Assembly (NCBI RefSeq): GCF_000004075.3
Contig: NC_026656.2
Location: forward strand, 15,989,599-16,053,598
Reading direction: 5' to 3'
Length of the DNA: 64,000 nt
Origin: Cucumis sativus
Taxonomy: Eukaryota > Streptophyta > Magnoliopsida > Cucurbitales > Cucurbitaceae
Below are positions 35,937-48,994 of the stretch, in pieces. The notes below the pieces were generated by a model. It had not been told where the DNA came from and did no database searches. It worked only from the letters and a program-made list of their open reading frames with translations. Position 1 is the stretch's first letter. Every line of letters begins with the position of its first letter. Both the position numbers and the translations under genes were made by a program.

Positions 35937-35967
<31 letters not shown>
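35937..35967. repeat. (AT)n microsatellite
   Basis: About 15 AT units. Confidence 0.9.
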
Positions 35968-35970
<3 letters not shown>

Positions 35971-38441
35971 CTTTGTATTAATACTCACCATTTTTAAAAC
36001 ATTAAATATTCACTTTCATTTAACAGTATTAATGTCTATTAATTAATTTTAAATAATTGTAAAGTAAAATTTTCAAATTTAATTTAATTTGTAATGAAAT
36101 ATAGCAAAACTTAATAATGTATAATTATTATAATTGCTTTGAATTTGGCTAACAAAAAACAATTCAAACAGAAAAGGCACGTATTTAGTAGGAAAAAATA
36201 CAAGCTAAAATGTAAATTTTAACATTTTAAAACTTATGGATGAAGGATACAATTTTATCTTTTTTATTTATTTGTTATAGATTCTTTTACATACTCGAAA
36301 ATTGTATAACGAATGGAATCATTTCAATATGACAAACCGTTGTTTGTTATTCGATGGAAAAAAGTATCTCAAACTTGTATTCGATAAAATTTTAAATCAA
36401 CATCCAACCATTCATGATTGACTGATTTTGCGAAAAAGAAAACCATGAGATCAATTTTTGTTGAATGGTGAATGTTTAAAAAGAACTTTGAAAAAGAAGT
36501 TAAAAGAGAAAACAATGATGATAAGATTATATAAGACTATAAGTTGTGTAAGAGAAGAGAAAGGTGATGAGGTGGGCAGGTAAGAAGTTGTGGAGTGGCA
36601 ACAACATATACAACACTTGTTCATCTCTCCCAATTGCATTGCTTTTTAATATTTTACATCATATTTTAAAAATATTAATTGAAAATTCAGTCAAACTCAA
36701 ACATAAATAATTATACATAATAAATAAAATCAACATCATATATATTTATTTTATACTTAAAGTACCATTCTACCCATCTACTTTCAAATATTTCAATTTT
36801 AACATTAGTTCATTTTCACACATATCAAAATATTTATTCCGCAAAACCAAAATTCTATTAAATTGGTATTGTTATATATTTTTTAAAATCCCTTTAATAT
36901 ATGTATTTTAGTAAATTTTAAATGGAATATTTCAACTAATAGTAACAATTTTCATACAAATAAATGTGAGTATATTTTTAAATTTTATATAAAAAATGTA
37001 AATAAAATTTATTAAAAAAATTACAATAACTAACGGTAGATATTAAATTTAAGATTATTTAAAACTTTAGAACTAAAATTAAACATCTAAACATACATGA
37101 ATTAAAATTTGATAGTTAATAGTATGTTTCTAATATATGTATTTTAGTAAATCTTGAATTGAATATTTCAACAAATCGTAATCATGTTTATACAAATAAA
37201 TGTGAATATATTTTTAAGATTTATATTAAAAATATAAATAAAAAAATTATAAAAAAGGAATTAAAATAAACAAGTAGTATATATTAAATTAATTGTGGAA
37301 CTAAAATTAAACATTTAAGAATACGTGAATTAGAATTTGATAAAGTGCAATAGTATTTTAATCCGTATGTTTCTAATATAACTATACCTATAATTTGGTG
37401 AATCTCTTCAATATCATCCAAAAAGGATTTGGACAAACACAATCCTTTGCTTTCAAAAATAATTTCCAAAGATTCTCTCTTTTGGTATTATTATTATTAT
37501 TATATTGAAAGGTTCAAATAATGAGATATTGTTTCTGATTGATGAGAGATAATTTTGAAAAGGAGAAGGTAACCTATTTCATTACATAATTCAAAACTTA
37601 AACCAATCAACTTTTCTATGTTTGGTAACTGTTTTTCTTTATTTTGTGAAAAAAAATCACTTTTAAAAGATATGTTAGTTTTTGCTAGTATTTAAAAATA
37701 AAAACCTCTAGTTGCAAAGGAGAAATTAAGGGCAGAAAAATTGGATTGATTTCAAATAACTTGAAGTAAATAACTTCAAACAAACTTGATGGTGTTAAAT
37801 TCTCAATTCATCTAGAAATTTAAGTTTGAGTTATAGTAAACTTAACTACACAAGCATTTAACCTTTCATTTCACTTGTGAACTTAATAATTTGTAAAAGA
37901 AATTAATGGGTATAAATGAAGAAGAAATGACGCTAGACACTATACACTAGACTTTGACTTGAACAACTAGTTAAATCGCTAATTAATTCTTTAACCGATT
38001 TCAAACCCACTCCATTGTAAAAACTATAGATAATTGCAATGAAATTCAATGGAAAGGATCACTTAAATGTAAAAGAAAAGAAAAAAAAATTGAAAATTCG
38101 TGAAGACTTTTTTCCTTTTTCATACGAACAATTGAACAAAGAGACAAATAATGGGTGTTGTTGCAGGCCATAGAAGTAAACAAAAAGCGGAGAGCCCATC
38201 GATGACTAGTTGTACACACGTACACTACCGCCTCTCGCCAGCTCCTTCATTGTTACACTTCCATTCTTCTCAAAACGAATTATTTCTCTCTTTTCCCAAT
38301 GATTTTGATTTCTTCTTCTTCTTCTTCTTCTTTCTGAGAAAAGGTTACTCTCAAAGAAACTTTAAAAGGGGTGGAACAGAAAAAAGGTTGCTTGTTTTGC
38401 TTGTTTGTGAGTTGTGAGGTAGAAGAAGAAGAAGAAGAAAA

Positions 38442-38599
38442 ATGATGGGTTCTTCTTCAAAAGGAAGATGCATTAGTTACGATTACTCTTTCAAGATTTT
38501 GTTGATTGGGGATTCTGGTGTTGGAAAAAGCAGTATTCTCCTTAGCTACATCTCCAATTTTGTTCATGATCTTTCTCCTACCATCGGTCTCTCTCTCTC

Positions 38600-38635
<36 letters not shown>

Positions 38636-41510
38636 CGCGTGCATGTTTTGATGATTAATTCTCATACCCAGATGCACCATTTCTGAGTTTTGTTCATATT
38701 TTAATCCTCAAAGAAATCTCGATAGCTCTGTTGGTTGGTTGGACATATGTTGATCAGATACTCTTATTTTTTCTTCTTCTTTGTGGTTACTTTGCTGTTT
38801 ATAGTTTTCTGATTGATTTCTGATATTTCAAGTTGTTGAATTGGGATTTATATGCTAGAATGCTTTCTGGAATTTCAAGGGCTACAGTGTTGCTGTACTG
38901 TGAGCTAGTGGCTTTGAACCAACTTTGTGGTTTAGTAAAATTTGTTCCCATATACTTGTTGTTTAACAAGTATCGAGATGATTAAATTTACCACAACGCA
39001 TTTGGGCTTTTAGGTTCATTGGTGAATTAACATGTACTAGAGCAGGACGTTTTGTGTTTGAAATATTGTCATTTCCACACTATTAATATTAATTTTCATT
39101 TGTTGGGTATTTTAGGAATTCTCAAGCCCATATCACAAGTGAGAGAAGTGTTAAAACGTTGATATAATTAAATTTACCATAACCAATCAACTAAGTTTTG
39201 AGTTTAGGATCATTTAGCAATTCATGACTTAGGAGGGCTATTGTGTCCTTCGAAAGAGCAGATTATACTTGGTGATGCAGGTGCAGGGTGCCCTTAAGGT
39301 TTTCATCATTGAGGAGTTTGTAGTGACAATTAAAAGGTCGCCTAGAGAGAGTAGTTTTTTTTTTTTTCTTTCTTTCTCAAACAATTAATTTTTGTGAGAG
39401 AAGCTTGTGATTATCATGGTTTATGGATTGGACTGTAAATTGTGCATCGCAAATGTTTGTAATGCATCACTCCCCATTTTAATCACTACTGCACAAAGTT
39501 CCATGTCCCATTTAAGTTTAAAATACTGTTGCAACAAAAAGCAAGAATATTATGTAAGATGGATTGGATGGTTGATACTATTTTAACCTTACAACTCCTC
39601 CCTTCCTCTGTTTAAGTGTGCTGCGGAGAAGCAGCCTTCTTTAACTTCCCGTTGCTCTCGTGTAATCTCCATTTTGTGCATTGCTCCAGGTGTGGATTTC
39701 AAGATCAAGATGGTAACAGTTGGTGGAAAAAAATTGAAGCTAACAATTTGGGATACAGGTAACTGGATGATTGACTAGTTCTTTCTGGTTACATTTTTAC
39801 TATTTTACTTGTCCCAGCTTATCTACATAGGATATTTTATGAAGTTTTCTTTTTCCCATCCAACGTGAGAAAATAACAGTTGTTCAGGTGTTATAAAAAA
39901 CTAATGTGATTCAATGCTCTTTGTCGAGGGTTTTCTTTTCCCCATTTCGTTTACGACACTTGCCAGTTTGATGCTTTCGAGCATGTCTTTATCCTATGTT
40001 CTTGTATGCAGCTGGACAAGAGAGATTTGGAACATTGACAAGCTCTTACTACAGAGGCGCACATGGAATCATCCTAGGTATGATAGAAAGGAGACAAAAA
40101 TTCTCTTTCCACAATTGTCCTGAAAATAAACTTCGAAAGTTTAATCAAGACTCTGTTCAATGATATTAAATGAAAAACAATCAGAATTTGAGAGCATATG
40201 GAGACTTTTTTCTTGGTAACTGAGACAACTAGAATTGCGAATTGACATTAGAAATAGACTAAAGAGACTGAGAATCATGCTTCACCTTCATCTTTTATAT
40301 TCTCTCATACAGACAGTTAATAGAAGTTGAGGCATTTGTTTGCCTGTCCGAGTTAAGCAGTATTGAAAACAAACGCTCCATTCAAAGCAGTTGGCTGTTT
40401 TATTTTCCGTCATGCCAACAACATCTGACACCTTTTTTCTCCTCATTTATGTTGTGTTCTTTTTCCATGTTTTCTTTCTTGCGTTTTATAAGTATCCGAT
40501 ATCTTTCTATTTTGGAAACTATCTCTCATGCCATGTTTTCTCACCATTGAATGTTTTGAATTTAGTTTGAACTTCATGAGGCCTGACACTGATCTATGTT
40601 TCACCATTAGTGTACGATGTTACCCGGCGGGAGACGTTTACAAACTTGATAAATGTATGGGCAAAGGAAGTAGAGCTGTACTTAACCAATCGTGAGTGCA
40701 TAAAGATTCTAGTAGGAAATAAAGTCGATCGGGTAAGTTTGTACTACTATTCCACATCCATCCTTTGTCAACATTCTGTTTCCATACTGTCTTAACTATC
40801 ATGCATTGGACAACATTGATAATAGTCAAACCTTTAATCCTTCATTCCAACTTACATTACATTAGGAGAGAATTTTTAAATCATGTTTTTAAGTGTGGCT
40901 GCCATGTTCACTGAATATTATTGACAGGGTAGTGACAGAGCAGTAACAACAGAAGAAGGCATGGAAGTTGCCAAGAAGCATAAAAGTTTATTTCTTGAGT
41001 GCAGTGCTCGAACTCGAGAAAATGTCGACAGATGCTTTAAAGAACTCTCTTCAAAGGTAACACTCTTAATTGTTATAGTGGAACTAAATGTCGACAGTGC
41101 TCCTAAGTATGGTCACTGCACAGCGTACACCGGGTGATTTGAAAAATTGGGAAAAAGAGGTGTGTTCAAAACTATTGAGGGAGAAGGGGTGTCTTTTTTA
41201 TGTCATTTTGTGGAGTGGGTCCCACTAGCTATAAATTATTATTATTACTATTAGTACTACTACTGAAAACTTTCATTTATTTTCCATGTTGGGTTGGCTG
41301 TAAAGAACGATCGAAACCCGATCTTCAATGCCAAATATATTTTATTTCATGGCCTTTGGGCATGGTCTAAGTGGTTTATCGTATATAATCCAGATGATGG
41401 AAGTTCCAAGTCTACTGGAAAATGGATCTGTTGTTGTGAAACAGAAAATTTTGGACAAAACACAAGCACGCAAAGAAGTGGAAGTGAACGACAGGGGTTG
41501 TTGCCACTGA
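38442..41510 (+). CDS. RABC: Rab GTPase of the RABC (Rab18) class
   Basis: Six exons: 38442-38586, 39690-39758, 40012-40077, 40611-40732, 40928-41056 and 41394-41510; 215 residues with phases closing. All G motifs are present: P-loop GDSGVGKS (residues ~24-31), switch I threonine in DLSPTIGVDFK, WDTAGQERF, GNKVD and ECSARTREN. MVYDVTRR-type VYDVTRRETFTNL and YYRGAHGI are RABC-like. The C-terminus ends RGCCH, fitting the XCCX geranylgeranylation form. RABC/Rab18 proteins act on ER and lipid-body membranes; the plant role is less defined. Switch II has FGTL where most Rabs have FRT. Two ATGs occur in tandem at the start (MMGSSSKG), and either may be used. The leader is GAA-rich. Confidence 0.93.
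38587..38640. repeat. Compound microsatellite (CT)n(AT)n(GT)n at an intron start
   Basis: A compound array of CT, TA and TG dinucleotides begins directly at the 5' splice site of RABC intron 1 (donor gtctctct at 38587). Confidence 0.9.
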
Positions 41511-42915
41511 GAAAACCGTGTAACGGCACAAAACAGAACTTACAGAAACAGATTTAGAAGATCTTAGATACTGCTGGTAGAAAATGTTGATCAGAACAGA
41601 CCCAAGAAAATACACCAAGGGGAAGATTCCATGATCTTTTGCAATTCCATTTTGGCTACCACTGTTTCCAGCAGTTTTCTTTTTCTATCTTAAAAATGCA
41701 TTTCAATAGTATCTTTAGGATCTCTGTATATGGTTGGTTATATTTTGGGCAAAAATGAGTTGCTGAATTTTGTTGAGACAGATTTTGAGTGAAAATATGT
41801 AATAAAAAATATGTAGATAATGTGAATACAGTTTGTTTATTTATTTTTTGTTTTAGTTTTATATATTGATAAGGGCTATTATGCTGTAGAAGCTTCCTTA
41901 TACTTTGGTCTTAAATCTATAGAATGCTTTAAATAATTCTCCTAAAGTGATGAAGTGGAGAACTTTGATCATTAATTGTCTATTGATATATATATTTGTA
42001 AGATATATCAAGAAATTCATTTTGTTGTTAAATTTTAAATTTTATTAAATAGCTCGTTATCTTTTTTTAATTTCTTGTTTCAGTGAAGGGGATGTGGATT
42101 ATATTTTCTTAGTTAAACCAACCTACATCCGTGGTACATTTTCGGTGATTTGATTTTAAAATTTATAGTATAGTTTTATTTCAATTTTAGGATTTAATGT
42201 CTTTTTTTTATTATTAATATTTGCTTTTGGTAAGTGATCTTTTTATTTGTTGACAAATGCATATGAACTCACGTTCTATAAAAGCAATGGCATACCTAGA
42301 TAATAAATAAATGCAGTCATAACATATATGATGTATATGGATAATAAAAGCTCCTAATAATTATGATTCCATTAAACCATATAATGATAAGTATGGATAC
42401 TAAATGGTATTAAATCTGTAAATAAAAAGAATGGTACTAAATTAATTATACTTCCATTTTAATTAATGAGAAGCTAACATTATAGCTTTTTTTTTTAGTT
42501 CAAATATTATCACTTGGTTTTCAATCTTATTAAGCATTTTGTGAACTTTTAAACGACGTTTTTTTTTAAGAAGGTGTATTTTAATCTTATTAAACAAGGT
42601 TTTGAATGAAGTTTAAATTCGCATAGAAATGAAAGTTTCGAAATTCTAATAAAAACTCAACAAGAGAAAAAACAAATAAATTGAAATGCAAGTTTTAAAC
42701 ATCAATCTTAAAAACAATAAAAGAAAGTAAAGAGGATGTGTAATATTCAAACTTGAATTTGTAACTTTAAACTTATTTGGTTAATCGTGGTTTTGGGATA
42801 GTATTTACTTGGGTGCTTTTCGTTGAAATTTGGAATTATAAACATACGTATCAAACACACATAATATTTTTCGTTTAGAAATCATACATTCATTATGCAA
42901 AAATGCTCAATGTTC
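41511..42915. other. Intergenic, convergent 3' flanks of RABC and C2H2 genes
   Basis: AT-rich DNA, the first ~300 bp probably Rab 3' UTR (an 'aataaaaaa' at about 41801). No gene or clear repeat is recognised. Confidence 0.5.
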
Positions 42916-44811
42916 TCAGTAATGGCAGTCCACCAAATTCGTGGCAGCCATTGCAACAACACCCGAGTTCTCTCTTTTATCATTTTCAGGTGCCGGAAGA
43001 TTGAGATTCAAATCCAAACACAATAAATTACTTCTCTGCTTTTTAGAACAACGACCGTCAATCTCACTGGAATCTCTCGAAGCTCCACCGCCGTAGCCAC
43101 GGCGGTGGCGTCTCATGTGCCCGCCGAGGGCTTGGCCGGAAATGAAATCGGCGCCACAAACAGAGCACTCATGGACCTTAATTCTATGATTGGCGGGTTT
43201 GAGATTGTTGTAATAAACGGTTCGGCTCATGCGAACCTGATCCAATTGGTTTGAAACGTTGTTGTTGTTGTTGAATCGTTGTTGTAGCTGTTTATTGGGC
43301 GGGGATGTGGTGGAGATCGAATTATGGTTGGCGGGGGTGGCGGTGGGGGTAATGGGGGTGTTCTTGTGGTTGTGGCTGGAGCGGTGGCCACCGAGGGCTT
43401 GAAAGGATGGGAATGTTCGGCGGCAGGTTTTGCATTCGTAGGCACAACCATCCGCTGCCTTGCTCGCACCTGCCATTGTAAACAAGGACTCAGAAATGTA
43501 GCCGTTTCATTGAAACACTTCATTTTTCTCAACTAATAACAATAAACAAACTCATTTATACAATATTTATATATATATTTAAAAAGTTGATTATATCTGA
43601 TTTTAATTAAATATTTTTTGTTCAACTCTGCTATTTTTTCAATTTTTGCTTAAAAAAGTATAACATATACAGTAATATTTTTAAAAAATGTGCAAATATA
43701 ACCAAATTTGTTCTACCGAGTATTAACGTAGAAATCAATAGACAATATTACAAATATTGGTGTATCACTCATAGACCATAAAAACTTATGGATGCTCGTC
43801 ACTAATAGATTTTTGTTACACTTGAAAATTTTGGAATGTTATTAAATAATTGATTAATATTCTTAAAATTACTATAACTATCCATTATATATATAACAAA
43901 TATAAAGTAAATATAAACGAATCTAAAATATTAACGAGTAAAAATATAAAAGAATTTGTAGATATGACAAATTTTAATTTTAGTTAGAACTATAATGTAT
44001 TCATTTTTAGATTTTCATTTTTTTTAAATAGGTTTTTATTAGATGTTTTTCAAATATAGTAAAAAAGAAAAATCCATTTTATTATTTTTGTTAATTTCCT
44101 TTTTTTTTTATTAATATATTAAATATTTGCAATACCTAATATATCATTCAGACAATTCAATAATCTGAGTCTAAGTTTGTGGATATAGGAAAATAAATAT
44201 AAAATAATTTAGGGTAAAAATCAATTCATTATGTGGAGGGTTATACCAATTAAAACTATAAACGGTAAGGAACTGTACTAATTAACGTCTTTTTCTTAAG
44301 TTTGGATGTTATTATAGTGTGAAACTTGTGATTTAAGTCAATTAAATTTATATGAATTGAGACATTTTATTACAATTATAATCGATAATGGTACGTGCGA
44401 TATCAGTTTTTTTCTATTTTTGTAAAATAAACAATTTTAGAAACTTATTAATTACTCTTCTAAAAGAAAAAAAGAAACCTATTAATTACTAAATTATTTG
44501 AGGACCATATATTGATTTTCTAATTTGTATGAAGCTAAAAAAGGAGAGTTGTAATTACCGTTTTGCCCTTCTGGGTCTCTCCTGAAGAACTTTCCCAATG
44601 AATAAGAAGATGGTTGAGAAGCTGCTGCAGGTTCACCTTGAGCAAGAAGGATAAGACAATTCGCCATATCTTCGTCGTCTTTGCCACCATCGTCTCGACC
44701 AATATTCGAAGAATTAGATGAAGAAGAGAAATTTAAGAAGCTGTGACATTCACCAATAACATCACAATTATTTGGCAACAATTCACTAAAAAAGCTGTGA
44801 CCCATCTCCAT
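42916..44811 (-). CDS. C1-2i C2H2 zinc-finger protein with EAR motif, two exons
   Basis: Exon 1 is 44811-44559, starting MEMGHSFFSELL and containing the conserved N-terminal box DEDMANCLILLAQG. Exon 2 is 43469-42916, with two zinc fingers YECKTCRRTFPSFQALGGH (finger 1) and HECSVCGADFISGQALGGHM (finger 2), then the EAR repression motif LCLDLNLNLPAPE near the C-terminus. Splicing AAC G|GT GCG joins NG and ASKAADG in frame, giving 268 residues. The family is the ZAT/STZ group of stress-responsive repressors acting in the nucleus on A(G/C)T-containing promoters. The intron of ~1.09 kb is unusual because most family members are intronless. It contains a copy of MITE family M1. An intronless reading from ATG 43476 (MAGASKAADG) would lack the N-terminal box and is less likely. 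Confidence 0.85.
43620..43875. mobile_element. MITE, family M1 degenerate copy (in C2H2 intron)
   Basis: Shares 'aaaaagtataacatata', 'tttttaaaaaatgtgcaaatataa' and the 'gtagaaatcaatag ... ctcatagacc' core style with 4537-4697. The arms are degenerate. Confidence 0.5.
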
Positions 44812-44899
44812 CCAATTTCTGAGTCTTAGTTCTTCTCTCTTTTCTTTTGCTATCAAATATTTCTGATCTCTTCACCCACTTTCATATACAAACATCTAT

Positions 44900-44904
<5 letters not shown>

Positions 44905-44943
<39 letters not shown>
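44905..44943. repeat. (AT)n microsatellite upstream of the C2H2 gene
   Basis: About 19 AT units located ~95 bp upstream of the start codon, within the likely leader or core promoter. Confidence 0.9.
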
Positions 44944-44945
<2 letters not shown>

Positions 44946-46003
44946 GAAGTCAAAATGACAACAAAAAGAACAATAAATCTGAGTTAGCTGTCTATCTTAA
45001 TATATTGATGAAAAGTTCAAGTTTAGAAGAGAATAAAGAGAGAACTATAACAGAAAGAATTGCAAATTTAGAAAGAAAATTTTGGTTAATGATTTGTAAA
45101 GAGAGGAAGGACAGTGAAGTTTTTCCAACTTCTTCTTTTTCTTTTTTTAAATTTTTGAAAAAGCTCATTTGTTTTTGCCCAAATTGACTCACCCTCACAA
45201 AAAAATTAAAAAAATTGTTTTGAATGGTAAAAATGTTTAGAAAATATTTATATAACAAAATTTTATACTGATAAATGATTTAGTGTATACATATTTCATA
45301 AATACTTTAGTTCATTTTGATATATCTAAAAATAACCCAATCTCATTCTCACACAATTGAACATGTATTAATTTTTATTTGTTTATGAATTCGTCAACTA
45401 TTTGATAGAGTAATGATAAAATATTATTAGAATTTTAGTATGTTTTAGAATTAAAGATTAATGAGTAAAGATAGGTGGAGTTAGAGGTATACCTATTTTA
45501 GATTTGTATTAATTAAAATTAGTATTGACTTTGATATATTTGTTTTTATATAGCAATTTTTAAATTCTAATTTAGGGCATAAACGAATGGATTCAACTCC
45601 ATTTTGTGTCTAAATTAACATGGAAGAGCTCGTCTATTAATTAAGTTTACGTCATCTCAAAATCTTAATCTAAAATGAATGGCAAATAAAATTATTCGTA
45701 GATCAAGAAGTGACTGAATATAATATTAGTATTTTTTCAATTTGCTTGCAACCTTTTGTAATCTTCATATGTCTGTGAATGAAATATAATAGAAAGATTC
45801 ACTCAAGTGAGTTGATACTTGATGGAGTTTGAAATGTGAAGAAGAGATTTTAAGAAGTTAATGAATCATGAAAAGAAAGAAAAACTGTAGCGAAAATAGG
45901 TAGGATATTGACTAAATTTTTTTGCGTAATTAACTTCCAATATTACATGCATATATTTCAAAAATAAAATGAAAAGAAAAAAAAGGTTAGTCATTGTATA
46001 CAA

Positions 46004-46190
46004 AATAATTAAGTATATAACAATAATTTTAAAAAATTGTAAACATAACAAAATTTATCAAAGTCTATCAACGGTAGAAATCTATTAGATCATGTCGTAA
46101 ATATTGATCTATTATTGATAGATCATACAAATGTTTCGATGATAGTTTTACTATATTTATAACTTTTTAAAATATTATTATTATTTATAA
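46004..46190. mobile_element. MITE, family M1 copy
   Basis: Left arm AATAATTAAGTATATAACAA matches 4537-4556 with one or two differences. It continues with 'tttaaaaaattgtaaacata', a core with 'aaagtctatcaacgg' and 'attgatagatc', and a right arm 'tactatatttataact'. Confidence 0.65.
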
Positions 46191-46439
46191 AATGTCCATT
46201 ATTAAATTGTTTAGGGTAAATTGAATTAGGGATGGAAATTGCATCACTTATATTTGTCCTTTTCCTAAAGGAAGCCCATTGGTTTGCATTTGATGGGTTG
46301 GCAATGGGCCTAAAATTGCCAACTTCACTTGCCTCATTCAAACCAAGTTTTTCAACAACACATCTCTTGTGATGATGTAAAACTTTCCTTTTTTTTTTAT
46401 ATGATTAATTAGTGATATAACGTCAACAAGTAAATAATT

Positions 46440-46640
46440 GTAAATAACTCTAAAATATTTTAAATAATTAATTTAAAAATATATTCTCTTATTAAAATAA
46501 ATTAAAAATTTTAGATTTTATCAATGATAAAAATTGATAAATTTCTATTACTGTTTATCGATGTCACTGTTTTATTATTGATAAAATCTCAAATTTTACT
46601 ATATTTTGAAACTATTTTGTTTTTGAAAATTAAGTCTAGA
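46440..46640. mobile_element. MITE, family M1 probable copy
   Basis: Inverted arms 'aaaattttagattttatcaatgataa' type and 'ttattgataaaatctcaaatttt' type flank a short core with 'tgataaatttctattactg'. The layout matches the other copies but similarity is weak. Confidence 0.4.
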
Positions 46641-46655
46641 GAGGCTCATTACAAC

Positions 46656-46691
46656 TCTATACTTTGTTCTATACTTTGTTCTATACTTTGT
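46656..46691. repeat. 12-bp tandem repeat, three units
   Basis: The unit CTATACTTTGTT is present three times, the last slightly altered (ctatactttgtg). Confidence 0.85.
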
Positions 46692-48994
46692 GCTTTAATT
46701 TGTAATGTTATCTACTTTCTATTTATATTTTACAAAGGAAACCAAAATTTTGAAAACTAAAACTATTTGTTCTCAAATTTTGAAAATTTTCTAATAATTC
46801 AACATTTGTACTAAAGAAATTAAAAAAAATATATAGAAAAACAAAAAGATTATCAAATGGAATCTTATCCAAGACCAACATAGATTAATTTGTTACCATA
46901 TTAAACATAAACTCACTATATCACATTAAACAAAAAGAGAGACTAAAAGTGTTACTTTCACAAGAGCTAGTTTAGATACCGTTTGTTTTAACTTAATGAT
47001 ATCATGAGACATGATAATGAATGAATCATCTTGTTTCTAGAATTACTTATACTATAGCTATCATCATGATCATGATCAACATCGAGTAAATTCATTATTA
47101 CATAATTGTATATATATATTATATATATATACATCCACATAATTATATGTATATGTATAAGTTGTGATTTGGAAGTGAGGTCATAATTTGGAATAGGGGA
47201 TGATGATGGGGATGTGGGGTTGGATGGTAAAGCCAAACGCGCTTTCAAGAAAGATGAGCCTTATTTTTCAATACTTTCAATGACTTTTTTTGGGACCTAA
47301 TATATCTTTTTCTAACCATATATAAAATAAAATGCATTGGCTCCAATGGGATATTCAAATTTTTCTTTCTTTCTCTCTCTTTCTTTCTTTTAGTGGTCCT
47401 GAAAAATCACCTTATGAAAGTGTAAAATCAAACACTTAACAAAGTGATTATTTTCTTTTTAAATAAAAGTTACAAAAATAGTCCAATTCAATCTATTCCT
47501 CCTTAGTTGTCATCAAACATACTTATCATTCATAGGTATATTAGTCAATTAATGATATCAACATAATCTCCCTCATTAACCTGAATATACCAACTTTTAA
47601 ACAATTTAATAATAATAATAAACTACATGACCTCAATTTAACCCTAATTGATATGATTTAATGCCTGAAAAGTTAAAATATTTGATTTATCATCACTATT
47701 GTTATTATAGTAAAAAAAAAAGTAAAATATAATCTTGCTTTCAAATCATGTTAAAAGAAACACACATGTTTAGAATCCAATAAATAATTATCTCCCATTC
47801 TTGATTATATTAAAAATACAAGTAGATCTTTTTATCTCGTTAGCACAACTCAAAAAAGGTAAAAAAATCAAAAACCACCGAAACAACATGTTCATACTTA
47901 TATAACGGCTTAAATTCATCTCTAAGTATATAACTTCAAAGCATTCAAATGTTGCATATACAAAAGTAGAATATGTCTTTAAACATTTAACAACGTGATT
48001 CTTTTTGTCATTTTGTAATATCCATGATATTATTTACGAAACAAACAGATTCATCTCGCTTTAACATGTTGAAAGACATATTTAACTTTTAGTTAAAACA
48101 TACATTATAACAACACACTCCTACATTTTCACTTATTTCACCTCTTTTTTCATTTAGTGTAGAGCATAATGAGAAATTGACATAACACTAACATAATCAA
48201 TAACTCTATCTTAATGACTAACTACACGAAAAATGGCAATGATAACAAGAATAAAAATCTCATTGAGTTTTCAATCTCTAACTAGACTTAGAACAGAAAC
48301 CTAACATGCATCAAGTTAACTTTTAGTGTGTTTAACCAACTAAATGTTGGGTAAATTGTGTTCCCTTTTGCACAAAGGCCATATTTTGAATGCTTTAATA
48401 ATGAAAGGGAATCTAGAAAGATTGTTGCACTAATTAAAGCCACAACATACCCACTATGAATGGTGGGGATCTCCAAATACTTGAGAGACAGAGACAGAAT
48501 CTTTGTGAAGATCTATTTCCTTGCATGTATTAATCATAACTTCATCTCTTAAAACAGAGCAAAAGCGACAGAAGGGCCCAAATTTTTGGCTAAAAAATAC
48601 ACAAAAATGAACTCTTAACCTCAACATTCAGCAGCAAAAGTTTTGATTTTCATTAGTAATAAAAAGTTATATGGTACAGAACTGAAAAATGATCCATAAA
48701 CAAAGCCACAGTTGTTCTTCAAATGTATGGCATTTGCAGCATCACGAAAGAATTTGTTCAAGTACTTTGTACTTGGATCAAAGTGAATGAGAAATTTCCC
48801 CCTTATTTTTCTTCTTTTCAACCCACATTTTTTTTTTTTTTTTTGGTGTAATTGTGATTTGATAGAGAATGGAACAAACTCCAAATTACACATCTCACAA
48901 TCACAGCAAAAAGAAAAAAGATGACAATAAATTAAGTAGAAGGGCATTGAAAAGAATTAGAGAGAATGAGGAATTAGAGTCATTGAGACTGTTA

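Larger units (their letters stand above)
32753..38441. other. Intergenic between NAC and RABC genes (divergent promoters)
   Basis: 5.7 kb, mostly AT-rich. It contains a hAT-type MITE at 35245-35528, (AT)n at about 35937-35967, (TTA)n at 37489-37502, and the (CTT)/(GAA)-rich leader of the Rab gene. No protein-coding segment was recognised. Confidence 0.55.
44812..48994. other. Intergenic between C2H2 and DUF1635 genes
   Basis: 4.2 kb of AT-rich DNA. It holds (AT)n at about 44905-44943, two M1-type MITE copies, a 12-bp tandem repeat at 46656-46691 and (AT)n near 47109-47131. No coding region was recognised; short frames lack family resemblance. Confidence 0.5.

Noticed and set aside
42916..43485. 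C2H2 gene as a single exon beginning at 43485
   Set aside because: The codon at 43485 is TTG, and the conserved N-terminal box is found on an upstream exon that splices in frame at 43469.
46988..47248. Open frame starting MKARLALPSNPTSP
   Set aside because: The remainder is Ile/Tyr/His from AT repeats and no domain or splice continuation was found. A tiny real peptide gene cannot be excluded but is unsupported.
48621..48947. Open frame just downstream of the DUF1635 gene on the - strand
   Set aside because: No family resemblance, a Lys-rich string from an A-rich run, and it falls where the 3' UTR is expected.
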